Source: Gammaproteobacteria bacterium RIFCSPHIGHO2_12_FULL_39_24
GTDB lineage: Bacteria > Pseudomonadota > Gammaproteobacteria > Coxiellales > Coxiellaceae
Direction: 5' to 3'
DNA: 64,000 bases
Assembly (NCBI GenBank): GCA_001802455.1
Contig: MGXZ01000005.1
Coordinates: 1-64,000, forward strand
Made by a program: the position numbers and the translations under genes. How positions within the stretch are numbered: position 1 is the first letter of the stretch; the number at the start of each line of letters is the position of its first letter. Of this stretch, positions 1 to 9,800 are shown one piece after another. The notes beneath the pieces were generated by a model. It had not been told where the DNA came from, searched no databases, and saw only the letters and a list, made by a program, of their open reading frames with translations.

Positions 1-127
1 TAAAAAGGGCGGTAAGGAAACATGTACAATGCAGGCGAAAACAACAATATCTTTACCGGGCGCAATAAATTCAATCACTGAAAGTGATCAGCTCAAGGTC
101 AATGGCACTACCTTAAGCCACAACGCA
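1..127. other. Left flank of the IS66 element, no recognised gene
   Basis: One plus-strand frame stays open from base 2 into the left inverted repeat of the insertion sequence, so this could be the tail of a gene cut by the insertion. The short peptide is not recognised, and no continuation is seen to the right of the element. No promoter or RNA gene is visible. Confidence 0.25.
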
Positions 128-1813
128 GTAACTTCTCAAAAACCCGGGGCAATTTAACTTGTTGATTTTGTAATTTACTGATATCTTTCCATCCCATGAA
201 GACGAAGACATGGAAGATCCAAATCCCCCTATTTGAAGAGCGCGAGCGAACACCGCTGGTTGATAAATTAATTGAGTTGCTCAAAGAACAAAATCGTCGA
301 ATGGATATATTGACTGACGAAATCAAACGACTAAAAGATTTAAAAACTAAGCCAAAATTAAAACCATCAAAACTGAAAGATTCTGAAAAGTAGGCACAAA
401 AAGAATCACGAAAAGCAAATCAAAATCAGCCAAACAATCAATCTAAAAATAAAAACAAACCGATTAATCGAACAGAAATTATCAAAGCAGAAAATATTCC
501 AGTCGGTGCGCGATTCAAAGGTTATCGCAATTATCGTGTTCAAGAATTAATTGTTCGAGTAGAAAATATTTTATATAAATTGGAGAGATGGCAATTATTG
601 GATGGAAGTTTTATTGTTGCAAAATTACCGCCAGAAATTTCCGGTTCACATTTTGGATCAGTGCTAAAAGCATATTCATTGCATCAGCACCATCATCAGT
701 GTGTAACACAACCATTATTGCTCACACAATTACGTGAGTGGGGTGTCACTATTTCTAATGGACAATTAAGTCGATTGCTAATAGATAATAAAGAGTGCTT
801 TCACAAAGAAAAAGAGGCAATTTTAAAAACGGGGTTATCTGTTTCATCACACATTCATACGGATGACACGGGTGCGCGTCATGACGGGAAGAATGGCTAT
901 TGCACGCACATTGGCAATGAGTTATTTGCCTGGTTTAAAAGTACAAACAGCAAAAGCCGAATTAATTTCTTAGAATTGCTGAGGCATGAGCATGAAGATT
1001 ATTACTTAAATAAAGAGTCTTTTGCATATATGAAGCGATATAAAGTGGCGCCGTGGATACAAGATAAACTAAAACATTATGCAAAAAAACATTTCAATAA
1101 TAAATTCGAATGGGAAAAATGTTTGGACTATCTCAAGATCAAAAACAAACATTATGTGAGACTGGTGACCGAGGCAGCATTAATTGGCAGTATTTTGCAA
1201 CATGGATTTTCTAAAGACATGGTGATTGTCAGTGATGATGCCGGACAATTTAATGTTTTTGAACATGCGCTTTGCTGGATTCATGCTGAGCGCGGTATCA
1301 CAACATTAATACCCTCTAATCAAATGCAAATTAATACAGTTGAATGGGCGCGCAAACAAATTTGGGATATCTACCATCTGCTAATTGATTACAAAAAAAA
1401 TCCAGATAAAAAATTAAAATTTCAAATCACAAAACAATTTAATGCGCTTTGCAAAACAAAAACAGATTATCAAACGTTGAATTTAGTATTAAAACGAATG
1501 GGTGCCCATAAAAATGAGCTGTTGATGGTGCTGCAACGTCCCAATACTCCGTTGCATAATAATTTAAGTGAATGTGATATTCGAGAGTATGTGAAGCGAA
1601 GAAAAATAAGCGGCTCTACTCGCAGCGATGAAGGTCGTCAATGCCGAGATACTTTTGCAAGCTTAAAGAAAACAGCACTGAAATTAAAAGTTTCTTTTTG
1701 GGATTATCTGGTCGATAGAATCACTCTAAAGGCACAAGTTCCATGGCTTCCAGATCTGATCATTAAAGCGGCTTCGGCTACTGCGTAACTGCCCCGGGTT
1801 TTTGAGAAGTTAC
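128..1813 (+). mobile_element. IS66-family insertion sequence (decayed)
   Basis: The element is bounded by perfect 23-bp terminal inverted repeats that start with GTAAC, at 128-150 and 1791-1813. It carries one long transposase reading frame of the IS66 TnpC type. The accessory tnpA and tnpB genes of classical IS66 elements are absent, as in single-gene members such as the ISBst12 group. The eight bases on each side differ, so no target duplication is visible; it has either decayed or been lost by rearrangement. The intact termini suggest the element arrived fairly recently or could be mobilised in trans, although its own transposase is broken. Confidence 0.85.
210..1788 (+). pseudogene. IS66-family transposase, broken by a frameshift and a nonsense codon
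   Basis: The translation matches IS66 TnpC transposases: a Lys-rich linker ending in PKLKPSKLKD, a zinc-binding-type region (FKGYRNYRVQEL), then the DDE domain with DDTGARH, SKSRINFLELL and the C-terminal LSECDIREYVKRRK. The family's usual start (M-E-D-P-N-P-P-I) is present at 210 but runs into a stop at 234. Removing one T near 233 would join it to the downstream frame at E-R-E-R-T-P. A second lesion, an in-frame TAG at 391-393, separates the first 66 codons from the rest. Everything from 394 to 1788 is open in one frame, so the catalytic part (about 402 codons from the ATG at 580) could still be made alone. Two independent lesions favour a pseudogene over programmed recoding. Confidence 0.8.
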
Positions 1814-1855
1814 TTTGAACAGTGATAATTTATTGATTTTTAATGTATTTTGTCG

Positions 1856-1928
<73 letters not shown>

Positions 1929-1950
1929 TTTGATTGAAATTATATACGGC

Positions 1951-2060
1951 ACATTTCTGTAATAATTCAACTAGCACACAGAGTCAAACACATCCGCGCC
2001 CGTGAATCAACACAGAATCGCGCGTAAATGCGAAGCACGTAACAAGCGAAACAGAATTAA
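1951..2060. repeat. Dispersed inverted-repeat family, copy A
   Basis: This is a diverged copy of the repeat seen more cleanly near 15849 and again, inverted, near 59761. The shared words are CATCCGC, then GTGAATCAACAC, then GAATCGCG, followed by a GCGAAGC/AAGCG-rich tail. The left part (TTCTGTAATAATTCA) is an imperfect complement of the right part, so a weak hairpin is possible. It fills most of the spacer between the tRNA gene and pilA. No protein-coding content is seen. Confidence 0.6.
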
Positions 2061-2135
2061 CTGAAAATACGGTATTGCTGAAATTAACATTATCGCTTAA
2101 TTTATTTTACCCATCAAAAATAATCAGGAAAAAAT

Positions 2136-2567
2136 ATGCAAAAACACCGTAAAATAATGGGTTTTACACTCATTGAACTAATGATTGTGATCGCAATTAT
2201 TGGAATTTTAGTGGCAATCGCCATTCCTTCATACAAAAATTACACGCGGCGTGCACATTACACTGAAATTGTGCAAGCCACTGAGCCTTACAAATTGGGC
2301 GTGCAAGAATGTTATCAAACACTCGGTGCACTCGATAATTGTGCTGCAGGACAAAATAATGTGCCGAACGCCATTGCCGCAGGAAAGGGGCCTGACTTAA
2401 TCAACAGCGTTGACGTTGCAACTGGTGGCATCATTACGGTTACCCCAAACCAAAAATACGGTATTGAAACAACCGACACCTATATTTTAACACCAACTGA
2501 AACAGCGGATACATTAACGTGGCAAGCCAGCGGACAAGGGGTTGCAAATGGTTACGCCGCTCCATAG
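2136..2567 (+). CDS. pilA: Type IV major pilin PilA
   Basis: Structural subunit of type IV pili, made as a prepilin, cleaved and N-methylated by PilD at the inner membrane, then polymerised by PilB. The 143-residue product has a short basic leader (MQKHRKIMG) and the class III signal G^FTLIELMIVIAIIGILVAIAIP, with cleavage after Gly9 and Glu at mature position 5. The hydrophobic N-terminal helix is followed by a globular domain containing two cysteines (in QECYQ and DNCAA) that could form a disulfide. A CAGGAAAAA ribosome site lies before the ATG. It is the first gene of pilA-pilB-pilC-pilD-coaE, and pilB starts inside its 3' end, implying translational coupling. Pilin heads vary between strains, so the adhesive specificity cannot be read. 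Confidence 0.95.
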   Translation: MQKHRKIMGFTLIELMIVIAIIGILVAIAIPSYKNYTRRAHYTEIVQATEPYKLGVQECYQTLGALDNCAAGQNNVPNAIAAGKGPDLINSVDVATGGIITVTPNQKYGIETTDTYILTPTETADTLTWQASGQGVANGYAAP

Positions 2568-4119
2568 CATAACCTCTTTATTTTCTGGAGAAGAAACACT
2601 CGTTCATTTGCTTCTCCAGAAAAATATAATGGATGAACACAAACTGGTTTTACTAAAAAAACAAGCGAATACATTTAAACAAACGTTATTCCAACATCTT
2701 TTGCAATATCAATTTATTGAGCCTGACATAATCGCAACAGCAGTCTCGACACAACTCAATATACCGATTATGGCACTCGATAAAATTAACTATCAAGATG
2801 TACCAAATAATATTATTCCATTAATGCAAATCAAAAATCAGTTAATTTTACCGATAGAAAAAAATGAGGGAGCAGTTACGATCGCGATTGCAAATCCAGA
2901 AGATAGAATGATTGAAAAAATGCTATCATTCCAGCTAAAAAAATCTATTCAATTTGTTGTTGTGCGATATGATATTTTAACACGATTACATAATGCTATT
3001 TTTTGTAATCATTATTATACATATTATGACGAGAAAAATGGAAATTTTATTCAGGCATTAACACATCATATTTTTTCTGATGCCATTCATCGCAGCGCGT
3101 CTGACATGCATTTTGAACCTTATCAATCTTATTGTCGAATTCGATTTCGATTGGATGGATTGTTACACACCATTCTCACTATTCCAACGCAATTTACGGA
3201 TGCGCTCATCAGTTGCATCAAAGTGCTTGCGCATTTAGATATCGCCATTAAACGCACACCGCAAGATGGTCGTCTTACATTTCGAACTCATCTTGGATTT
3301 TACAAAGATTGTCGTGTTAGCACTTGTCCAACGCAGCAAGGTGAAAAAATAGTGATTCGTTTACTAGATGCCAACACGGAAATTCGTCCGATTAATCAAC
3401 TGGGGTTAAACGAAACCGATCAAAACATTATTTTAAACGCCATTAAAAAACCCCAGGGATTAATTCTAGTAACAGGTCCTACCGGCAGCGGAAAAACCAT
3501 TACGCTCTATACATTATTAAATTTATTAAACGAAGCGCATCGCAATATTGCGACAGTTGAAGATCCCATTGAAATGCAAATTGATGGTATTAATCAAACC
3601 AATGTTAATGTAAAAAATGGACTAACATTTTCAACCATGTTGAGAACATTATTACGACAAGACCCTGATGTGATTATGATTGGCGAAATTCGTGATCAAG
3701 AAACCGCAGAAATGGCGTTACGTGCTGCACAAACGGGTCACTTGGTATTATCAACATTACACACAAACAGCGCAGCAGATTGTATTACACGATTAACGCA
3801 TATGAACATCGCGCCATTTCATTTATGTTCTGCGCTGACTTTAATTATCGCACAAAGATTAGTGCGAAAACGATGTCTTCAGTGTGAATCAGGCTGCACG
3901 TATTGCACGGGTGGTTATCAAGGTCGAGTTGGCATTTTTGAGTTAATGCCAATAACAGAATCAATGAAAACGATGATTGCAAATCATGCATCCTCCATGG
4001 AATTAGCTAAGCATAATTATTTAAATGGCCATGTTGATTTGTGGGAAAGTGCGTTACAGGCTGTAAAACAATGGAAAACATCGATGGAAGAGATATATCG
4101 CGTGATTCCGGAGAAGTAA
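2548..4119 (+). CDS. pilB: Type IV pilus extension ATPase PilB
   Basis: Cytoplasmic GspE/PulE-type hexameric ATPase that powers pilus assembly. Walker A (GPTGSGKT) lies near residues 310-317. The Asp box and Walker B (VIMIGEIRDQETAEMA) follow near 375, and a His box (STLHTN) comes after. Two CxxC pairs near residues 440-455 form the zinc module of the family. At 523 residues it is slightly shorter than typical PilB, mostly in the N-terminal MshEN-like region. I prefer the ATG at 2548 over a TTG six bases upstream because AAGGGG at 2536-2541 sits six bases before it. The start overlaps the pilA stop by 20 bases, and pilC follows after 16 bases. Confidence 0.95.
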   Translation: MVTPLHSITSLFSGEETLVHLLLQKNIMDEHKLVLLKKQANTFKQTLFQHLLQYQFIEPDIIATAVSTQLNIPIMALDKINYQDVPNNIIPLMQIKNQLILPIEKNEGAVTIAIANPEDRMIEKMLSFQLKKSIQFVVVRYDILTRLHNAIFCNHYYTYYDEKNGNFIQALTHHIFSDAIHRSASDMHFEPYQSYCRIRFRLDGLLHTILTIPTQFTDALISCIKVLAHLDIAIKRTPQDGRLTFRTHLGFYKDCRVSTCPTQQGEKIVIRLLDANTEIRPINQLGLNETDQNIILNAIKKPQGLILVTGPTGSGKTITLYTLLNLLNEAHRNIATVEDPIEMQIDGINQTNVNVKNGLTFSTMLRTLLRQDPDVIMIGEIRDQETAEMALRAAQTGHLVLSTLHTNSAADCITRLTHMNIAPFHLCSALTLIIAQRLVRKRCLQCESGCTYCTGGYQGRVGIFELMPITESMKTMIANHASSMELAKHNYLNGHVDLWESALQAVKQWKTSMEEIYRVIPEK

Positions 4120-4135
4120 GTGTGAGCGTAAAAAT

Positions 4136-5344
4136 ATGACACAACAATTCGAATTTAAATGGGCTGGAATTGATTTGGATGGAAAATATAGTGTAGGCAC
4201 CCTTTCCGCTCAAAACAAAAATCACGCAATAATAAAATTATCTGAAAGAAATATTACTATTTTATCACTTAAAAAAACAAATTATTTTATTTCGCATCAA
4301 CACAACAAGCCATTTACAAAAAAAGATCTTCTCGATTTTACACAGCAATTACAATTATTACTGCAAACCAACATTGCGCTCACTGATGCGCTTGAATTAA
4401 TGGCAAACGCAATTTCAAAAAAAGTGGTCAAAAATATGATTCAAAAAATAAAATGTGGCATTATGCATGGATTATCATTTCATGAAACACTGAAACAATT
4501 TCCAGCCTATTTTAATAATACGTTTTGTCATTTAATTTATGCGGGAGAACAGAGCGATCAATTGGATGTTGTGCTGTTGCAACTCATTGTAGATCAAGAG
4601 CATGCACTTGAATTAAAAAGCAAGATAAACAAAGCATTATTTTATCCCGCCACGGTTTTGTGTATTGCATTATTGATCACGCTCGGCTTAATTATTTTTG
4701 TTATCCCGCAATTTGGCAGTATTTATAGTAATTTTGGTGCGCAATTACCTGGTGCCACCAGGACGCTGATTGCCATCAGTAATCAAGTTATTCAACACGG
4801 CGCTATTATTTTTTTCTCTGCAATAGCAATTATTTTTTTATTAAAATTATTTTTAAAAAAAATACGTCCACTTAGAAAATTATTTCATCGGATAATAATC
4901 ACTATAAAACCGTTTCGAAATATAATGATGACGCATGTGATTGCACAGTGGAGTCGCATTTTAACACTAACGCTCACTGCAGGAATTCCTTTAATTGATG
5001 CGCTTTACATTACGAATCAATCTATTTCAAATCCATTCATTCAACAACAAATGAAAGCGGTATCCGATGCGGTACTCACTGGACAATCATTGCATGCAGC
5101 GCTGTCACATTGTCCGCATTTTCCAGTGCGCGCAAAATCACTCATTGCTATTGCTGAAAATGCGGATGCACTGCCTAAAATGTTACAAAAAATTGCGGCA
5201 ATTTATCGACAACAACTCAACAACGGCCTTGAACGCTTGAGCAAATTACTCGAGCCTGTCATTATGATTGGAGTTGCATCGCTCGTTTCTGGTTTAATTA
5301 TTGCGATGTATTTACCAATTTTTAGAATGGGAAGTGTTATATGA
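4136..5344 (+). CDS. pilC: Type IV pilus inner-membrane platform protein PilC
   Basis: Polytopic protein of the GspF/PilC family that forms the platform on which PilB acts. The 402 residues contain the usual two repeats of the T2SSF cytoplasmic domain. The first has the LDFTQQLQLLLQTNIALTDAL signature near residues 65-85. The second is around SRILTLTLTAGIPLIDAL. Each is followed by hydrophobic segments, and the last ends SLVSGLIIAMYLPIF, the conserved C-terminal helix. Family length is about 400. Its stop overlaps the pilD start in an ATGA junction, indicating coupling. A short GTGAGC stretch precedes the gene. Confidence 0.95.
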   Translation: MTQQFEFKWAGIDLDGKYSVGTLSAQNKNHAIIKLSERNITILSLKKTNYFISHQHNKPFTKKDLLDFTQQLQLLLQTNIALTDALELMANAISKKVVKNMIQKIKCGIMHGLSFHETLKQFPAYFNNTFCHLIYAGEQSDQLDVVLLQLIVDQEHALELKSKINKALFYPATVLCIALLITLGLIIFVIPQFGSIYSNFGAQLPGATRTLIAISNQVIQHGAIIFFSAIAIIFLLKLFLKKIRPLRKLFHRIIITIKPFRNIMMTHVIAQWSRILTLTLTAGIPLIDALYITNQSISNPFIQQQMKAVSDAVLTGQSLHAALSHCPHFPVRAKSLIAIAENADALPKMLQKIAAIYRQQLNNGLERLSKLLEPVIMIGVASLVSGLIIAMYLPIFRMGSVI

Positions 5345-6207
5345 TCTGGTTAACATTTTTTACCATACACACTACCGCAAGCGTAATAGTGATTTTTATA
5401 CTGGGCGCCATCATCGGCAGTTTTTTAAACGTAGTGATTTACCGCTATCCCATCATGCTAACACGGCAATGGAACGCAGAGTGCATGGAACAACTGAAAC
5501 AACCAGTATCACACCATACCGCGACTTTTAATTTATGGATACCACGCTCACACTGCCCACACTGCAAACATACATTACCTTTTTGGCTCAATACGCCTAT
5601 TTTAAGTTATTTAATTTTGAACGGAAAATGTGGATTTTGTCGTGAAAAAATTTCGATTCAATATTTTTTGGTAGAAATATTGACTGCTATGTTGAGTGTT
5701 GCGGTATTTTTACAATTCGGGATCACGTGGCAAACAGTGGCCTTATTGATTTTCACATGGGGATTAATTGCGTCGAGTTGTATCGATATCCAATATCAAT
5801 TTCTACCCGATACGATCACATATTCACTATTGTGGTTAGGATTATTACTATCTACACAGCATTTATTGATTGATTCAACTGAAGCTATCATGGGCGCATC
5901 AATCGGTTATTTATTTTTATTCTCCATCGCGAAAATATATTTTTTACTGCGAAAACAAGACGGCATGGGGTTGGGTGATTGTAAAATGCTGGCCATGATC
6001 GGTGCTTGGGTTGGCACAATGTCATTGCTGAATGTATTATTATTTTCAACATTTCTCGCATTAATGATCAGCGTTGTTTTATTGTTATTTAAAAAATTAC
6101 ACAAAGGCAGCCCGATTTCATTTGGTCCCTACCTTGCCATCGCAGGATGGTGCACCGCATTATATGGATCACAACTGATGCAATGGATATCGCAATGGAT
6201 TCATTAA
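5341..6207 (+). CDS. pilD: Prepilin leader peptidase/N-methyltransferase PilD
   Basis: Inner-membrane aspartic peptidase (family A24) that removes the leader of PilA and other pseudopilins and methylates the new N-terminal Phe. The N-terminal domain begins with the family signature GSFLNVVIYRYP and carries two zinc-type CxxC pairs (CPHC about residue 68 and CGFC about residue 98). The catalytic aspartates lie in SSCIDIQYQFLPD (near 148) and the GMGLGDCK motif (near 211). The 288 residues and several membrane segments fit the family. It overlaps pilC by four bases and is followed at once by coaE, the order found in Pseudomonas and Legionella. Confidence 0.95.
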   Translation: MIWLTFFTIHTTASVIVIFILGAIIGSFLNVVIYRYPIMLTRQWNAECMEQLKQPVSHHTATFNLWIPRSHCPHCKHTLPFWLNTPILSYLILNGKCGFCREKISIQYFLVEILTAMLSVAVFLQFGITWQTVALLIFTWGLIASSCIDIQYQFLPDTITYSLLWLGLLLSTQHLLIDSTEAIMGASIGYLFLFSIAKIYFLLRKQDGMGLGDCKMLAMIGAWVGTMSLLNVLLFSTFLALMISVVLLLFKKLHKGSPISFGPYLAIAGWCTALYGSQLMQWISQWIH

Positions 6208-6221
6208 AATCAGATAATAAA

Positions 6222-6812
6222 ATGTTACGGGTTGGATTAACGGGTGGTATTGGCAGCGGAAAAACAACGGCAGCCAATTTATTTGCAGCATTGGGCGTTC
6301 CCATTATTGACGCCGATGAAATCGCGCATCGCATCGCGAAACCCAATGAAATTGCCTATCAAAAAATAATTGATCATTTTGGAAAAGATATTATAACTGC
6401 AGATAAAACCATTGATCGAAAAAAATTACGCCATATTATTTTTGAAAATAACACTGAGAAAAAATGGCTTGAAAATTGTTTGCATCCCTTGATTCGCAAA
6501 ATAATGCGCGATGAAATTGCAGCACTACATGCACCGTATTGTATTTGTGTTATTCCGCTGTTGGCTGAATCAACGGATATTGACTTTATTGATCGTGTGT
6601 TGGTAATTGACACACCCATTGAAATTCAAATTGAGCGTGCGAAACAAAGAGATCATGCGACAGAAAAAGCTATTCAAAAAATAATGGGTACGCAAGCAAC
6701 GCAATCAGCGCGATTAAAAATTGCGGATGATGTGTTGATTAATGATGCTGATGTAGAGTCGCTGCGCAAAAAGGTGGTGCAGTTGCATCAGCGGTATTTA
6801 CAACACAATTAA
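6222..6812 (+). CDS. coaE: Dephospho-CoA kinase CoaE
   Basis: Catalyses the last step of coenzyme A synthesis, ATP-dependent phosphorylation of dephospho-CoA. The P-loop GLTGGIGSGKTTAAN is at the N-terminus, followed by the conserved DADEIAH substrate motif, RRKLRHIIF-like LID elements and the C-terminal R-(x)2-Q-x(4)-R-x-K region (RLKIADDVLIN). The chosen ATG puts the P-loop a few residues from the start, as in other CoaE proteins, and gives 196 residues. An ATG at 6195 would add nine residues and overlap pilD. It is the last gene of the pilus operon here. In relatives zapD follows directly, but here an opposite-strand giant gene intervenes. Confidence 0.92.
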   Translation: MLRVGLTGGIGSGKTTAANLFAALGVPIIDADEIAHRIAKPNEIAYQKIIDHFGKDIITADKTIDRKKLRHIIFENNTEKKWLENCLHPLIRKIMRDEIAALHAPYCICVIPLLAESTDIDFIDRVLVIDTPIEIQIERAKQRDHATEKAIQKIMGTQATQSARLKIADDVLINDADVESLRKKVVQLHQRYLQHN

Positions 6813-6835
6813 AACTCTAAACGCCACTAAATTTT

Positions 6836-9800
6836 CTATTTCGGCTTTGGAGCACTTGATGGTGTTTGTGTTGGAGGAGTAATACCGCCCGCTTCTTTAG
6901 GTTTAGGCGGCCAGCCACCCACCTTGCTTGTCATTGCGGCGCTAATAGGTTGCTTTTGAGACCACGCTTGAGCAGCATCATGTCTTAATTTTCCTATTGC
7001 AGTTTCTGTTTCTGTTGTGGCATTAACACTCGCAATTTTCAAATAAGTCTCAAATTTCCGCGTAATAATTTCTTTTGCTTCATCTTTTACAGGACCACGA
7101 AATACCAATCCACCCCCCATGGGCATAGCAGCAACACGATGTGTTTGCGCCAACGGTTGATTTTTACGTAATTCTTCATATTCAGAAAAACGATTATTCA
7201 CCATCGCTGCCGCTTGACGTAACATAAATGCACTGGCTGCTGTAGCAACGGCATCACGATCCACTTTCGGAATATCTTTATTATTCACGAATGCTACAAT
7301 CGCATCGCGGATTTTTGTCGTGTCCATCGATCGATCGAGATGAGAATTTGACAACAACTCTTTTAATGCATGTTGATAAAAATTCTTTTTATCACCCACG
7401 CAATGTTCCAACATCTCTACGATAATATCAGTATTTTTTGCAACCAACGCTTGTCGCACTGTTTCATCGTTCACTGCCGCCACAATTTGTGGAAGCGCAG
7501 GAATTAACGTACGAATATTAGGCGATAAGATCTGGATGTTTTGTATTTGTTGTGTTAAACCACTTAACAATAAACCTCGATCAATTAATTTAGCATTGTC
7601 TGAATAAGTTATCAGAAATTGAGCTGGCTGCTTGGTTTGATTTAACAGCTCCGCTGTTTTTTGTATCTTTTGAAAATTTTCTTTTTGTTGTGCATCATTC
7701 ATCACCTCAACCAACAATGCCAATTGTTTTAATTGATTCTCATCAAGAATGCCGGAAGCAACATTATTTTTGCATGCATTCATTAATGAATTAAAAAGAT
7801 TGCCGCCTTTACTGTCAATAAGCGATGATATTCTATTGGCAAACGTATTATTTTCTCTTAATAAATTTTGATGTTGATCAATCAATGCTAACAAAGCGTC
7901 AGGCACTGGCTGTTTTGCATTCATTAAAAACATAAGGCGCTCAATCGCCAAACACACTGTCGCATCACTCACTTGTTCTCTTAGCGTTAATGCGTTTTTA
8001 CATGCCGTAATGTAACCCTCAAGAGCGGCAGCACGCGAATGATTTTTATTTTCTTTAATCCATGTGACACACTGATCAAAATCACCGGGCGCAGCATTTC
8101 CTGATCCCATGCGCAACAAATTATCTCGCAATACTGTTAATTTCGAATCATTTCCAATAATGCCATCAACATGTCTTTTATCAAAAGAGGCAAATGGTGA
8201 CACCAAGTTGGTGCTCAACTCAGCCAAGGATTGTTCAATTTTTTCAGCTGAATTTGTTTCGTCCAAAAATAAATTTCTAATGCGTCTGAAGAGTGCGCGC
8301 TCCACCACTTCTTGCAACGGAAGCAAGGTATTTTGATAAAATAACCCAGGATTCTCACTGTAATCATATTCGTATCGCGTTTTTGTAGCGACAATCTCGC
8401 CCATTTCAATAAAATCAAACTCATCGTCTGTCTTATCTACAACACGCCCTTCTGCTGGTTTTTTCTTCAGCAAGGCACGTTCTGTAGGAGGCATCAATAA
8501 AATTGCCAACACCCATTCAATTTGATCCGCAACATTCTCCGCCATAACAGGTGATTCAATGATCTTATGAACATACTCTTTCGCAAGCATTGCCAAATCA
8601 TTTTCTGATTTCAATGTTCTGACCAATTGATCTTGCGAAGGAACATCAAAAACTTGGAAAAGTATTTCTGTTACCGATGAACCCAACATTCTAATTTGTT
8701 CTACTTTTTCAGGATCAAGCACGTTAATGTCATTTATTTCTCCTGAAAAAACGGGTTGAGCACTTTCTTTGGAAGTGGTGATTTTTTGAATTAATGACAG
8801 CAATTTCTCACCAATAGTGCGCACATTGTTTTTTCCAACTAATTTTTCAAATTTTTCCGGCGTGAAAATGTTAGCAATTAATTGACGCAACAACATTTCA
8901 ATTTTATCATCTCTATTTTCAGGTGAATGTGACATTGATTTTAAAAATTCCATCATCCAACTCGCATGCATATCCTGCAACTGTTTTTCAGTTCCTAATT
9001 TACGCACAAGAATTTCGTGCATCCAAGTTGGATTGGGATCGGTAACAAGATTAGCAATTAATGCGTGTTGATCGGATGTTAATGATGTTGCAGGGGATAC
9101 CTGTTGATATACTGCAAACGCCTCTTCTTCCGCGTCAATACCAGCACCCACTCTCGCCTCAGCCACCAACTGTTGTAAACCCACCAATCGGTATTGATTT
9201 TTATTGTCTGCTGACGCATATGCTTCAACCAAACGTGCAAAAGCAGCATTCCATGTTGGCGCAGGGGTTTTATATAATTCAGCAGTGAGTTTTTCATTAA
9301 AAATGATTTTCGCAACAGAATTATTTTCATTATCTAAGTTTGCTTCTTCTGCATACTTAAATACCACTTGATCCGCATCTAATTGTTCTTCTGAATAATC
9401 TTTCAAGTTTTTTTCAAACACACCCTTAAAATAGTTTTTCAAGAAACCAAATGCTGACTCTCGCACTGTTGGATAGTCAGTTAGATTTTTAAATAGAGGC
9501 AATTTTGATAATGATGCGCGTAATACTTTTTCTGATGCTGCTACAGCAGATTCTAAGAATTTGATATTTTCTGCTGAACCACTATTTTCTTCTTCCGCTT
9601 TTTTAAGATTTTTCCATGCATTATCAGCTGCTTCTCCAGCGCTATCTATTGCTTTTCCATCAGCATCGGTTTTATCAAGAATAGCAGCTAATGCTTCGCT
9701 AGCAATATCATATGCTAATTGAGCAGCAGAAAACGCTTCCGCGCGTTTTTTATTTTCCTCTGGCAACAAACTCATTGCTATTGCTGCGTTTAATTGATTG

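Noticed and set aside
128-150. Target-site duplication at the IS66 ends
   Set aside because: The eight bases flanking each end do not match.
108-326. Minus-strand frame across the left end of the IS66 element
   Set aside because: It overlaps the inverted repeat and the transposase start and has no recognisable product.
2061-2135. Sigma-54 promoter upstream of pilA
   Set aside because: Some pilA genes use sigma-54, but no GG-N10-GC pair with the right spacing is present here.
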